Notes: generated from the letters alone by a model not told the origin. A stretch of DNA of 64,000 nt from Streptomyces sp. Je 1-79 (GCF_025195125.1 NZ_JAMGSL010000007.1:434001-498000); one strand, 5' to 3'; shown: positions 27,230 to 36,480, counted from the stretch's first letter. Numbers and translations: made by a program.

Positions 27230-28351
27230 TCACAGCCTCTCCACCGAACCCCCCGCGACCCCGTACCGAACCCCCGCGAGAACCCCCGGCACGTCGTCGT
27301 CGACCGCCGCCGTCACCATCACCTGCTCACCCGGGGCCACCAGCTCCGCGAGCCGCTCCCGGCGCCGCGCGTCCAGCTCGGCGAAGACGTCGTCGAGGAC
27401 GAGAACCGGCTCGTTCCCCTCGGCCCGCAGCAGGTCGTACGAGGCCAGCCGAAGCGCCAGCGCGTACGACCAGGACTCACCGTGACTCGCGTACCCCTTC
27501 GCCGGCAGATCGCCCAGCTTCAGCACCAGCTCGTCCCGGTGCGGGCCGACCAGCGTCACACCCCGCTCGATCTCCTGCTTGCGGACCTCCGCCAGCGCGG
27601 CGATGAGCTGCTCGTACAGCTCCTCACGCGTATGCCCGGGGCCCGGCGCGGACGGCCGGTACTCCAGCAGGATCGGTCCGCCACCCGGCGCCAGCTGCTC
27701 GTACGCCTTGTCGGCCAGCGGCTGCAGAACACCGATCAGATCCAGCCGCTGGGCGAGCAGCTCGGCGCCCGCCCTCGCCAGATGCTGGTCCCACACGTCC
27801 AGCGTCGACAGGTCCATGCCACGACCGCCGTGACGCCGCGCCATGGCCGCGGACTTCAACAGGGTGTTGCGCTGCTTGAGCACCCGCTCGTAGTCGGAGC
27901 GCACGCCCGCCATGCGCGGCGCGCGCGCCGTGATCAGCTCGTCGAGGAAGCGCCGGCGCTCCCCGGGATCGCCCTTGACCAGGGCCAGGTCCTCCGGCGC
28001 GAACAGCACCGTCCGCACGATTCCCAGCACGTCACGCGGCCTGACCTGCGACGACCTGTTGATACGGGCGCGGTTGGCCCGGCCGGGGTTCAGTTCGAGC
28101 TCGACCAGCTGCGAGCGCTCGCCCTGGGTGACCGCGGCGCGGATGATCGCCCGGTCCGCCCCCATCCGTACGAGCGGAGCGTCGGAGGCGACGCGATGGC
28201 TGCCCAGAGTGGCGAGATAGCCGACGGCCTCGACCAGATTGGTCTTCCCCTGGCCGTTGGCGCCCACGAAAGCGGTGACGCCCGGGTCGAGCGGGACCTC
28301 GACCCGGGCGTAGGAGCGGAAGTCGGCCAGCGACAGATGCGTGACATGCAT
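27230..28351 (-). CDS. recF: DNA replication and repair protein RecF
   Basis: A 373-residue SMC-like ATPase that with RecO and RecR loads RecA on gapped DNA. Walker A is GANGQGKTN (about 33-41), the signature region is SHGESWSYALALRLASYDLL and Walker B is EPVLVLDDVFAELD. ATG 28351 begins MHVTHLSLADFRSY, the standard start; longer frames upstream have no homology. Confidence 0.96.
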   Translation of the reverse strand: MHVTHLSLADFRSYARVEVPLDPGVTAFVGANGQGKTNLVEAVGYLATLGSHRVASDAPLVRMGADRAIIRAAVTQGERSQLVELELNPGRANRARINRSSQVRPRDVLGIVRTVLFAPEDLALVKGDPGERRRFLDELITARAPRMAGVRSDYERVLKQRNTLLKSAAMARRHGGRGMDLSTLDVWDQHLARAGAELLAQRLDLIGVLQPLADKAYEQLAPGGGPILLEYRPSAPGPGHTREELYEQLIAALAEVRKQEIERGVTLVGPHRDELVLKLGDLPAKGYASHGESWSYALALRLASYDLLRAEGNEPVLVLDDVFAELDARRRERLAELVAPGEQVMVTAAVDDDVPGVLAGVRYGVAGGSVERL

Positions 28352-28406
28352 GGTGTACGCCGACCTTCCCCCGGCTGCTGCGCACCAGGGGTGCACAGCC
28401 TGTGGA

Positions 28407-29285
28407 TTACTTCTTGGACTCGACCGCGTGGCCACCGAACTGGTTGCGCAGCGCGGCGATCATCTTCATCTGCGGGGAGTCGTCCTGACGCGAGGCGAAC
28501 CGCGCGAACAGCGACGCGGTGATCGCGGGCAGCGGCACCGCGTTGTCGATCGCGGCCTCCACCGTCCAGCGGCCCTCGCCGGAGTCCTGCGCGAAGCCGC
28601 GGAGCTGGTCCAGGTGCTCGTCCTCGTCCAGCGCGTTGACCGCCAGGTCGAGCAGCCAGGAACGGATGACCGTGCCCTCCTGCCAGGAGCGGAAGACCTC
28701 GCGCACGTCGGTGACGGAGTCGACCTTCTCCAGGAGCTCCCAGCCCTCGGCGTACGCCTGCATCATCGCGTACTCGATACCGTTGTGGACCATCTTCGCG
28801 AAGTGGCCGGCGCCGACCTTGCCCGCGTGGACCGCCCCGAACTCGCCCTCGGGCTTCAGCGCGTCGAAGACCGGCTGGACGCGCGCCACGTTCTCGGCGT
28901 CGCCGCCGTACATCAGCGCGTAGCCGTTCTCCAGGCCCCACACACCGCCGGAGACGCCGCAGTCGACGAACCCGATGCCCTTGGCGGCGAGCTCCTCGGC
29001 GTGCTTCTCGTCGTCCGTCCAGCGGGAGTTCCCGCCGTCCACGACGATGTCGCCGGGGGAGAGCAGATCCGCCAGCTCGTCGATGGTGGACTGGGTCGCG
29101 GCACCGGCCGGGACCATGACCCACACGACGCGCGGACCCTTCAACTTGCCCACAAGCTCTTCCAGGCTGTGGACATCTGCGAGGTCCGGGTTGCGGTCGT
29201 ATCCGATGACGGTGTGGCCTGCGCGGCGGATGCGCTCACGCATGTTGCCGCCCATCTTGCCGAGACCGACGAGACCGAGCTCCAT
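28407..29285 (-). CDS. gnd: 6-phosphogluconate dehydrogenase, decarboxylating (short form)
   Basis: A 292-residue enzyme converting 6-phosphogluconate to ribulose 5-phosphate in the pentose phosphate pathway. The Rossmann start is ELGLVGLGKMGGNM. Substrate motifs are DGGNS, GVSGGVWGLENGYALM and the catalytic Lys in GHFAKMVHNGIEYAMMQ. The length matches the short class, often NAD-dependent, rather than the 470-residue enterobacterial form. ATG 29285 has AAGGA upstream. Insertion between dnaN and recF is characteristic of Streptomyces. Confidence 0.95.
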   Translation of the reverse strand: MELGLVGLGKMGGNMRERIRRAGHTVIGYDRNPDLADVHSLEELVGKLKGPRVVWVMVPAGAATQSTIDELADLLSPGDIVVDGGNSRWTDDEKHAEELAAKGIGFVDCGVSGGVWGLENGYALMYGGDAENVARVQPVFDALKPEGEFGAVHAGKVGAGHFAKMVHNGIEYAMMQAYAEGWELLEKVDSVTDVREVFRSWQEGTVIRSWLLDLAVNALDEDEHLDQLRGFAQDSGEGRWTVEAAIDNAVPLPAITASLFARFASRQDDSPQMKMIAALRNQFGGHAVESKK

Positions 29286-29394
29286 CAGAGATTCCTTAAG
29301 CGTTGTGTGCGGTTTACCCGGGTCCGAGCCTACGCCCGGACCCCGTTGCACACCTGTGGGGTCAGCCGCTCAGTCGACGGCCACCCATGAGCTG

Positions 29395-30525
29395 TCAGCC
29401 GCTCAGACGAACCGGCATGATCAGGTACTTGTACGCCTCGTCCGCCTCGGCGTCCACGGCCGGCTTGCCGCTCAGCAGCGCGGGCTTGGTGGACGTGGTG
29501 AAGGAGAGCTGGGCGACCGGGGAGTCGATCGCGCTCAGGCCGTCCAGCAGGAAGGTCGGGTTGAAGGCGATCGAGATGTCGTCGCCGTCCAGCTGCGCGT
29601 CCACACGCTCCACAGCCTGTGCATCGTCACTGGAGCCGGCCTCCAGGATCAGCACACCCTGCTCGAAGCTGAGCCGGACCGGGGTGTTGCGCTCGGCCAC
29701 CAGGGCCACGCGCTTGACGGCCTCGACGAACGGGGCGGTCTCGATCACCGCGACCGAGTTGAACTCGGTGGGGAAGAGCGTCCGGTACTTCGGCAGGTCG
29801 CCTTCGAGCAGCCGGGTGGTGGTGCGGCGGCCGGCGCCCTCGAAACCGATCAGGCCCTCGCCCTTGCCGGAGCCCGAGAGCGCCAGGGTGACCGTGTCAC
29901 CGCTCGTCAGCGCCTTGGCGGTGTCCAGGAGGGTCTTCGCGGGCACCAGGGCGACCGCGGAGGCGTCGGGGGACTCCGGCTTCCACAGGAACTCGCGGAC
30001 CGCGAAGCGGTAGCGGTCGGTGGAGGCCAGGGTGACCGTGTCGCCCTCGATCTCGATGCGCACACCGGTGAGCACCGGCAGGGTGTCGTCACGGCCGGCG
30101 GCGATGGCGACCTGGGCGGCGGCGGAGGCGAAGACCTCACCGGGCACGGTGCCGGTCGCGGTGGGCATCTCCGGCAGCGCCGGGTACTCCTCCACAGGCA
30201 GGGTGTGGAGGGTGAAGCGGGAGGAGCCGCAGACCACGGTCGCCCGTACACCGTCTGTGGAGATCTCGACGGGACGGTTGGGCAGGGCGCGGCAGATGTC
30301 GGCGAGCAGACGGCCGGAGACCAGGACGGTGCCGTCCTCCTCGATCTCCGCCTCGACGGAGACACGGGCCGAGACCTCGTAGTCGAAGCTCGAGAAGCTC
30401 AGCGCGCCGTCCTCGGCCTTCAGCAGAAGGCCCGCGAGTACGGGCGCCGGCGGACGGGCCGGAAGGCTACGGGCCACCCAGGCCACCGCCTCCGCGAGTA
30501 CATCGCGCTCCACCCGGATCTTCAC
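29395..30525 (-). CDS. dnaN: DNA polymerase III sliding clamp (beta subunit)
   Basis: A 376-residue ring clamp that tethers polymerase III to DNA. It starts KIRVERDVLAEAVAWVARSLP. Three topologically similar domains of about 120 residues are visible, and it ends YLIMPVRLSG with the C-terminal MPVRL that lines the protein-binding pocket. GTG 30525 has AGGAGG 8 bases upstream; the frame continues into oriC without homology. It is the first gene leftward from oriC. Confidence 0.97.
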   Translation of the reverse strand: MKIRVERDVLAEAVAWVARSLPARPPAPVLAGLLLKAEDGALSFSSFDYEVSARVSVEAEIEEDGTVLVSGRLLADICRALPNRPVEISTDGVRATVVCGSSRFTLHTLPVEEYPALPEMPTATGTVPGEVFASAAAQVAIAAGRDDTLPVLTGVRIEIEGDTVTLASTDRYRFAVREFLWKPESPDASAVALVPAKTLLDTAKALTSGDTVTLALSGSGKGEGLIGFEGAGRRTTTRLLEGDLPKYRTLFPTEFNSVAVIETAPFVEAVKRVALVAERNTPVRLSFEQGVLILEAGSSDDAQAVERVDAQLDGDDISIAFNPTFLLDGLSAIDSPVAQLSFTTSTKPALLSGKPAVDAEADEAYKYLIMPVRLSG

Positions 30526-31301
30526 CGGAACCGCCTCCTGCTGTTGCTGGCTCTTCGTCGACTGCGGGAACCAGTCTGACGTACGCCGCCGACACTCGGT
30601 GCGGGTCGGGGTCAAGTCGCGACAACAGGTCGGGGAGGCTCCGGCACCGAGTTGTGCACAGGTCCCACTTCGAAGCGGATTCCGGGCTAACTCTATGTGG
30701 GAGTAGTAGTAGGGCCTGTGGAAACCGTGGATAACGTCGTTTTCGCAGGTCAGCACCGATTTTTTGTCCACTGCCCCTGTGGGTGGAGCCGGTGGACAAC
30801 AGGGGTTCTCTGTGGACACCCGAAAGTTCTGCACAACCGGTACACAGGCCACTGGGAGTTCTCCCCAGCGCTGTCCCCAGCTTTACCCACGTTCCCCACA
30901 GCCCAACCGTCTCCCTCGATGTGACGGCTTTCACTCGACGCGGTGACCCCGGGCGTTTCGTTGCCGAACAGTGGACAGGGGTGTGGAGAACTTGTGGGTA
31001 ACAGACCCGCCCCTGTGGGTTGCCGGTGGACAACGAACTGAGACCCCTGTGGACGGAAGATTCATCCACAACCTGTGGATCAAGGTTGCCAACAAATCCA
31101 CACCCTCCTGACCTGGGATCTTGAGGCCCTGGCCGCCGTGCCTGTGGAAGGGATTCGAATAACTCAAGAGTCCCCACCCTGTGGACGGAAGATCATCCCG
31201 CAATCTGTGGAGAACACGCCACCGCGTCCACGAAATCGAACAGCCCCGCTGCCGCACACGCGTGTGGGACCCGGCGAACCGCACCCGCGACCATGCGAAG
31301 A

Positions 31302-31329
31302 GGCCCTCCGAAGCGCGCTGCAGAGGGCC
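31302..31329 (-). terminator. Second hairpin between dnaA and oriC
   Basis: GGCCCTC (31302-31308) pairs with GAGGGCC (31323-31329) around a 14-base loop, and the minus strand continues TCTT. It is a backup terminator for dnaA read-through into oriC. Confidence 0.5.
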
Positions 31330-31343
31330 CCAGAGGCCAGGGC

Positions 31344-31430
31344 GCCACCGAGGCAAGCGAGAGGGAGCCGCTGAGGGCCCCGACCGGACGCACCGAAGCG
31401 CGGACAGGGCGCCGCCACCGAGGCGAGCGA
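31344..31430. repeat. Direct repeat in the dnaA-proximal edge of oriC
   Basis: GCCACCGAGGCAAGCGA at 31344-31360 recurs at 31414-31430 with a single A-to-G change, 70 bases apart. It lies between the two terminator hairpins. Confidence 0.8.
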
Positions 31431-31461
31431 AAAGGCGCCCCGGGAGGTGTCCCGGAGCGCC
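31430..31461 (-). terminator. dnaA terminator
   Basis: A 12-bp stem, 31434-31445 with 31450-31461, with a 4-base loop and one wobble. The minus strand reads TTTT immediately after it. It lies 24 bases past the dnaA stop. Confidence 0.88.
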
Positions 31462-31484
31462 CTTCGAGGTGCGGAGAGGCTCTC

Positions 31485-33281
31485 TCAGCCGTTCTTGATG
31501 CGGTTGGTGAGCTCGGTGACCTGGTTGTAGATGGAGCGCCGCTCGGCCATCAGCGCACGGATCTTCCGGTCCGCGTGCATCACGGTCGTGTGGTCGCGGC
31601 CGCCGAACTGCGCGCCGATCTTCGGCAGCGACAGGTCGGTGAGCTCGCGGCACAGGTACATGGCGATCTGCCGGGCCGTCACCAGGACGCGGCTGCGGGA
31701 GGATCCGCAGAGGTCCTCGACCGTGAGGCCGAAGTAGTCGGCCGTGGCCGCCATGATCGCGCCGGCCGTGATCTCCGGCGCCGAGTCCTCGCCGCCGGGG
31801 ATCAGGTCCTTGAGGACGATCTCGGTCAGGCCCAGGTCCACCGGCTGCCGGTTGAGGCTGGCGAAGGCCGTCACCCGGATCAGCGCGCCCTCCAGCTCAC
31901 GGATGTTCCGTGAGATGCGGGAGGCGATGAACTCCAGTACCTCCGGAGGGGCGTTGAGCTGCTCCTGCACCGCCTTCTTGCGGAGGATCGCGATCCGCGT
32001 CTCCAGCTCGGGCGGCTGCACGTCGGTGGTCAGGCCCCACTCGAAGCGGTTGCGGAGCCGGTCCTCCAGGGTCATCAGCTGCTTGGGCGGCCGGTCCGAG
32101 GAGAGCACGATCTGCTTGTTCGCGTTGTGGAGCGTGTTGAAGGTGTGGAAGAACTCCTCCTGCGTCGACTCCTTGCTCGCGAGGAACTGGATGTCGTCGA
32201 CCAGCAGGATGTCCACATCGCGGTACCGCTTGCGGAAGGTGTCGCCCTTGCCGTCGCGGATCGAGTTGATGAACTCGTTGGTGAACTCCTCCGAGCTCAC
32301 GTAGCGCACGCGTGTGCCGGGGTAGAGGCTGCGCGCGTAGTGCCCGATCGCGTGGAGCAGGTGGGTCTTGCCGAGGCCCGACTCCCCGTAGATGAAGAGC
32401 GGGTTGTAGGCCTTCGCCGGCGCTTCGGCCACGGCGACGGCGGCGGCGTGCGCGAACCGGTTCGAGGAACCGATGACGAACGTGTCGAAGAGGTATTTGG
32501 GGTTCAGTCGCGCGTGCTGCTCGCCGGGTGCGCCGGAGCCCTGCCCGGAGGCCGCGCCGGTGCTGCCTCCCCCGTGTCCGCCGTGTCCACCGGGGCCACC
32601 GTGCCCACCCGGGCCGCCGGGCCTCGGACCGTGGCCGGATCCGGGGCGCGGGGCGTCGGGCAGCTCGGCCCGTTCGGGTCGCTGCGGCTGGTCGTAGGCG
32701 GGCGGCCGCTCGTCGTAGCGGGGCTGCTGGGGCTGGGGCGAGCGCGGGCCGGTGTACGGGTCGCGCTCCTGGAAGGATCCGAGGCGCGGCTGCTGCCAGG
32801 AGAGGTCCTCCTGGGTGCGCGGCCAGGAGCCCGGGTCGGGCCGCTGCTGCTGGTAGTCCGGGTAGGCGGGGCGCGCGGTGGGCATGCCGTCGTCGGGCAT
32901 GGGCCGGTGGCCGTAGCCGTCGTACTTCTCGTACGTCTCCGCCGGCGGCCGCTCGTCGTAGCGCGGCGGCTGCTGCTGGGTCGGGGGCGCGAGCGGGGTC
33001 GGCTCGCCGACCGAGTCGTCGACGGTGATCGCGATGCGGATCGGGCGGCCGCACTCGCGGCTGAGGGTCTCGCTGATGAGCGGGGCGAGGCGTCCTTCGA
33101 GGACGCGCTTGCCCCATTCGTTGGGGACGGCGAGGAGCGCGGTGTCGGCCACGAGTGCGAGAGGCTGGCAGCGCTCGATCCACTGCTTGTCCTTGGGCTC
33201 GATGCCCTGTTGGCCTTCTCCGAGGAGTTGCTCGAGCACGCGTGGCCACACTGCGGCAAGATCGGCAGGTACGTCAGCCAC
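31485..33281 (-). CDS. dnaA: Chromosomal replication initiator protein DnaA
   Basis: A 598-residue AAA+ initiator. Domain I (1-90) starts ADVPADLAAVWPRVLEQLL. Domain II (about 95-265) is long, Pro/Gln/Gly-rich and disordered, a Streptomyces hallmark, and somewhat shorter than in species with about 650 residues. Domain III has Walker A GESGLGKTH (about 297-305) and Walker B ILLVDDIQF. Domain IV carries the DNA-binding GGRDHTTVMHA (about 560-570). GTG 33281 has GAGGA about 10 bases upstream; the frame runs on upstream without homology. Confidence 0.98.
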   Translation of the reverse strand: MADVPADLAAVWPRVLEQLLGEGQQGIEPKDKQWIERCQPLALVADTALLAVPNEWGKRVLEGRLAPLISETLSRECGRPIRIAITVDDSVGEPTPLAPPTQQQPPRYDERPPAETYEKYDGYGHRPMPDDGMPTARPAYPDYQQQRPDPGSWPRTQEDLSWQQPRLGSFQERDPYTGPRSPQPQQPRYDERPPAYDQPQRPERAELPDAPRPGSGHGPRPGGPGGHGGPGGHGGHGGGSTGAASGQGSGAPGEQHARLNPKYLFDTFVIGSSNRFAHAAAVAVAEAPAKAYNPLFIYGESGLGKTHLLHAIGHYARSLYPGTRVRYVSSEEFTNEFINSIRDGKGDTFRKRYRDVDILLVDDIQFLASKESTQEEFFHTFNTLHNANKQIVLSSDRPPKQLMTLEDRLRNRFEWGLTTDVQPPELETRIAILRKKAVQEQLNAPPEVLEFIASRISRNIRELEGALIRVTAFASLNRQPVDLGLTEIVLKDLIPGGEDSAPEITAGAIMAATADYFGLTVEDLCGSSRSRVLVTARQIAMYLCRELTDLSLPKIGAQFGGRDHTTVMHADRKIRALMAERRSIYNQVTELTNRIKNG

Positions 33282-33662
33282 AGGGCACGCTTCCTCGCAG
33301 GTCCCACGAATGTGTGGTTCTCGGGACGGTGGGTCGATGTCTGTCAGGACAGGTAAGGACAGAACGGAAAAAGATTTAGGAGTCCAGCCACGGTAGTCGC
33401 GGCGGATGACCTGGTTCAAGTTGTTGTCCACAGCCTGTGCACAATGGACCCCGGCGATCGGTCGGTTTGACCGGATGGCGTAGCCGCGCGTACCGTAACC
33501 AGGTCGAGTTGTCGATGGCTGCTGCCGCCTGCCTCCGATGGGCAAAGATCACGGTCTGTGATCGTGAAGCGGTGCACTCGGGCGTATTGCGAGCTACTCG
33601 TGGGCGCACGGTGACAGCCAGGCGATGTCCCGCCATCTACGAATCATTTCTGGAGCCCCCGA
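33282..33662. promoter_or_regulatory. Divergent dnaA / rpmH promoter region with DnaA boxes
   Basis: 380 bases without a gene. A perfect Streptomyces DnaA box, TTGTCCACA at 33424-33432, and a one-mismatch box in the opposite orientation, TGTGCACAA at 33436-33444, lie close together about 145 bases upstream of dnaA. Autoregulation of dnaA through paired boxes in its promoter is known in Streptomyces. The rpmH promoter should lie in 33480-33640; no firm hexamers were assigned. Confidence 0.75.
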
Positions 33663-33800
33663 GTGAGCAAGCGCACCTTCCAGCCGAACAACCGTCGCCG
33701 CGCCAAGACCCACGGCTTCCGCCTGCGGATGCGCACGCGTGCCGGTCGCGCCATCCTGGCGAACCGCCGTTCCAAGGGTCGCTCGAGCCTGTCCGCCTGA
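33663..33800 (+). CDS. rpmH: 50S ribosomal protein L34
   Basis: A 45-residue very basic protein, SKRTFQPNNRRRAKTHGFRL then RTRAGRAILANRRSKGRSSLSA, the canonical L34. GTG 33663 has GGAG 8 bases upstream. First gene of rpmH-rnpA-yidD-yidC-jag. Confidence 0.98.
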   Translation: MSKRTFQPNNRRRAKTHGFRLRMRTRAGRAILANRRSKGRSSLSA

Positions 33801-33821
33801 TCCGCTTAAACAGGTCATGAC

Positions 33822-34193
33822 GTGCTGCCTACCGAGAATCGGCTGAGGCGGCGCGAGGACTTCGCAACCGCGGTACGCCGAGGGCGCCGGGCCGGTCGCC
33901 CGCTCCTCGTCGTCCACCTACGCAGCGGTGCCACGAACCCGCACGCGCCTGGGGAGAGCGCTCCCCTGACGCGTGCGGGTTTCGTCGTGAGCAAGGCCGT
34001 GGGCGGTGCGGTCGTACGCAACCAAGTGAAGCGACGCCTGCGCCATCTCGTCCGCGAACGGCTGTCCGAGCTGCCCCCCGGTAGCCTGGTGGTCGTACGG
34101 GCGTTGCCCGGAGCCGGTGACGCCGATCACGCACAGCTGGCCCGAGACCTTGACGCCGCTCTTCAGCGGCTCCTGGGAGGGGGCGCGCGATGA
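33822..34193 (+). CDS. rnpA: Ribonuclease P protein component
   Basis: A 123-residue basic protein that assists the RNA subunit in tRNA 5' maturation. LPTENRLRRREDFATAVRRG and the signature KAVGGAVVRNQVKRRLRHLVRE are visible. GTG 33822 has AGG upstream. Its TGA overlaps the yidD ATG as ATGA, so the genes are coupled. Confidence 0.96.
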   Translation: MLPTENRLRRREDFATAVRRGRRAGRPLLVVHLRSGATNPHAPGESAPLTRAGFVVSKAVGGAVVRNQVKRRLRHLVRERLSELPPGSLVVVRALPGAGDADHAQLARDLDAALQRLLGGGAR

Positions 34194-34516
34194 AGTACCC
34201 GCTGCTGGCTCTCATCAAGCTGTACCAGTGGACGATCAGCCCTCTTCTGGGGCCCGTCTGCCGGTACTACCCGTCGTGTTCCCACTATGGATTCACGGCC
34301 ATCGACCGGCATGGCGCGATCAAGGGCACTGCCCTGACCGCCTGGCGCATCCTGCGGTGCAATCCGTGGTCGCCCGGCGGCGTGGACCACGTGCCTCCGC
34401 GCAAGCGTCCTCGCTGGCACGAACTGCTGCGGAGCGCGCTGCGTGGCGACAAGGGCGGGTCCCCCGCCGAGACGAGCCCGGCCGCAGAGACCTCGCCCAA
34501 TGCTCAAGGAGCCTGA
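34190..34516 (+). CDS. yidD: Membrane protein insertion efficiency factor YidD
   Basis: A 108-residue member of the YidD family: LALIKLYQWTISPLLGP, then CRYYPSCSHYGFTAI, GAIKGTALTAWRILRCNPW and GGVDHVP. The family assists YidC-dependent insertion at the inner membrane. ATG 34190 overlaps the rnpA stop. The C-terminal 25 residues are Glu/Ser/Ala-rich and variable. Confidence 0.96.
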   Translation: MKYPLLALIKLYQWTISPLLGPVCRYYPSCSHYGFTAIDRHGAIKGTALTAWRILRCNPWSPGGVDHVPPRKRPRWHELLRSALRGDKGGSPAETSPAAETSPNAQGA

Positions 34517-34519
34517 TTA

Positions 34520-35839
34520 GTGGACACGATTGCCAATTTTTTCAGCTTCATCACCACACCTGTCTCATGGGTGATCGTCCAGTTCCACAAGCTGTACGGG
34601 GCGATCTTCGGCCCTGACACGGGCTGGGCCTGGGGCCTGTCGATCGTGTCCCTCGTGGTGCTGATCCGTATCTGTCTGATCCCGCTCTTCGTGAAGCAGA
34701 TCAAGTCGACGCGGAACATGCAGGCGCTCCAGCCGAAGATGAAGGCGATCCAGGAGCGCTACAAGAGCGACAAGCAGCGTCAGTCCGAAGAGATGATGAA
34801 GCTGTACAAGGAGACGGGTACCAACCCGCTCTCCTCGTGCCTGCCCATCCTGGCGCAGTCGCCGTTCTTCTTCGCTCTGTACGCGGTGCTCTCCCACATC
34901 GCCGAGGGCAAGACGATCGGTGTCATCAACCAGTCGCTGCTGGACAGCGCCCGTCAGGCGCACATCTTCGGCGCTCCGCTGGCGTCCACCTTCACGGACA
35001 GCGCCGCCGAGGTCGCCGCTCTCGACGCATCGCTGACCTCGGTCCGCATCGTCACCGCGGTCATGATCGTCATGATGTCGGCCTCGCAGTTCTACACGCA
35101 GCGCCAGCTGATGATGAAGAACGTCGACCTCTCGGTGAAGACCCCGTACATGCAGCAGCAGAAGATGCTCATGTACATCTTCCCGCTGATCTTCGCCGTC
35201 ATGGGCATCAACTTCCCCGTCGGTGTCCTCGTCTACTGGCTGACCACCAACGTGTGGACCATGGGCCAGCAGATGTACGTGATCAGCCAGAACCCCACCC
35301 CGGGCAGCAAGGCCCAGGACGCCTACCTCCAGCGACTGCTGAAGAGCGTGTCGTCCCACGGTGAGGTCCGCGGCCGCCGCCGGAAGAACGTGGTCAAGGC
35401 GATCGTCGCCAAGGGGGGCGACCGCAACGAGAACGAGCGTCGCTTCTTCGTGGGCCTCTCCAAGGCCGGCTTCGCCGCCCAGGCCGACGGCACCGTGATC
35501 AAGGGCGAGACCGTCGCCGCCGAGGTCGAGGGCGGTGCCGCGGCCAAGCGTCAGCAGCCCAAGCGGCAGACCAAGGCCCAGCGTCAGGCAGCTGCCCAGC
35601 ACGCCACTGCCAAGGGCGCCGAGGAGGCCGAGGACTCCGATGACGCCGCCGGCTCCGGTGATGCCGCCGAGCAGCCCACCACGTCGCTGGAGAAGAAGCC
35701 GCAGGACGCGGCCAAGGACTCGGCCCAGGGCGACAAGCCCGGGCGTCCGAGCCGGGCCAACTCCGGTGGTTCCCGTCAGGCCAAGTCCGGTCAGCGCAAG
35801 GGCCAGCAGCGCCCGAAGCACCCGTCGTCCAAGAAGTAG
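34520..35839 (+). CDS. yidC: Membrane protein insertase YidC/Oxa1
   Basis: A 439-residue insertase. Helices lie near 10-30, 37-57, 105-127, 175-195 and 215-245, giving the five-helix Oxa1 core without the large periplasmic domain of enterobacterial YidC. The hydrophilic-groove Arg falls in VLIRICLIPLFVKQ. The tail (about 280-439) is long, Lys/Ala/Gln-rich and probably ribosome-binding. GTG 34520 follows yidD by 3 bases. Confidence 0.96.
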   Translation: MDTIANFFSFITTPVSWVIVQFHKLYGAIFGPDTGWAWGLSIVSLVVLIRICLIPLFVKQIKSTRNMQALQPKMKAIQERYKSDKQRQSEEMMKLYKETGTNPLSSCLPILAQSPFFFALYAVLSHIAEGKTIGVINQSLLDSARQAHIFGAPLASTFTDSAAEVAALDASLTSVRIVTAVMIVMMSASQFYTQRQLMMKNVDLSVKTPYMQQQKMLMYIFPLIFAVMGINFPVGVLVYWLTTNVWTMGQQMYVISQNPTPGSKAQDAYLQRLLKSVSSHGEVRGRRRKNVVKAIVAKGGDRNENERRFFVGLSKAGFAAQADGTVIKGETVAAEVEGGAAAKRQQPKRQTKAQRQAAAQHATAKGAEEAEDSDDAAGSGDAAEQPTTSLEKKPQDAAKDSAQGDKPGRPSRANSGGSRQAKSGQRKGQQRPKHPSSKK

Positions 35840-35852
35840 AAGGAGTCCATCC

Positions 35853-36365
35853 GTGACGGAAGGCACCACCTCCGCCGCCGCCGCTGAGGGTGGCGACACC
35901 CTGACCCGCCTGGAGCAGGAGGGCGAGATCGCGGCCGACTACCTCGAAGGTCTGCTCGACATCGCCGACCTGGACGGCGACATCGACATGGACGTCGAGG
36001 CGGACCGGGCCGCGGTCTCGATCATCAGCGACTCGGACCGTGAACTGCAGAAGCTCGTGGGTCGCGACGGTGAGGTTCTGGAAGCGCTCCAGGAGCTGAC
36101 CCGGCTGGCCGTGCACCGGGAGACCGGTGACCGCAGCCGGCTGATGCTGGACATCGCCGGGTTCCGCGCCCAGAAGCGTTCCGAGCTCGCAGAGATCGGC
36201 GCCAAGGCCGCGTCCGAGGTGAAGTCGACGGGTGCGCCGGTCAAGCTGGACCCGATGACGCCGTTCGAGCGCAAGGTCGTGCACGACGCGGTTGCCGCCG
36301 CCGGTCTGCGCAGCGAGTCCGAGGGCGAGGAGCCGCAGCGCTTCGTCGTCGTGCTCCCTGCCTGA
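35853..36365 (+). CDS. jag: Jag/KhpB family RNA-binding protein (KH and R3H domains)
   Basis: A 170-residue protein with a KH-like domain (about 35-105, including VGRDGEVLEALQELTRLAVH with the GxxG-type loop) and an R3H domain (about 108-168, with RAQKRSELAEIG and PMTPFERKVVHDAVA). It probably binds small or structured RNA and links to envelope growth. GTG 35853 has AAGGAG upstream. It lies 13 bases after yidC. Confidence 0.93.
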   Translation: MTEGTTSAAAAEGGDTLTRLEQEGEIAADYLEGLLDIADLDGDIDMDVEADRAAVSIISDSDRELQKLVGRDGEVLEALQELTRLAVHRETGDRSRLMLDIAGFRAQKRSELAEIGAKAASEVKSTGAPVKLDPMTPFERKVVHDAVAAAGLRSESEGEEPQRFVVVLPA

Positions 36366-36379
36366 CCTCTCTCGCAGTG

Positions 36380-36409
36380 TCGGCCCCGTCTGCTCGCAGG
36401 CGGGGCCGA
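36380..36409 (+). terminator. Terminator after jag
   Basis: TCGGCCCCGTCTGC (36380-36393) pairs with 36396-36409 with one wobble, and the innermost pairs open to form the loop. CTTGT follows. Confidence 0.75.
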
Positions 36410-36480
36410 TCTTGTCAGCCTGATAGCCAGCCACCACAGTGCGCTCGCACCTTCGTGTGCGGTGCGGAAGGACGGTTCCC

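Larger units (their letters stand above)
30526..31484. other. oriC: Chromosomal replication origin, oriC
   Basis: The 959-base dnaA-dnaN gap is packed with DnaA boxes related to TTGTCCACA. Clear ones (0-1 mismatch to TTGTCCACA or TTATCCACA) are at 30652-30660, 30726-30734, 30764-30772, 30791-30799, 30811-30819, 30982-30990, 30993-31001, 31025-31033, 31062-31070, 31074-31082 and 31206-31214. Weaker ones (2 mismatches) are at 30717, 30892, 30970, 31048, 31094 and 31180. Boxes lie in both orientations and in two groups. Streptomyces oriC is known to carry about 19 boxes at this place. A T-rich run at 30759-30766 sits between the left boxes. No gene is supported inside. Confidence 0.95.

Noticed and set aside
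32560..32620. Repetitive Gly/His-coding DNA in dnaA
   Set aside because: Normal low-complexity domain II of Streptomyces DnaA.
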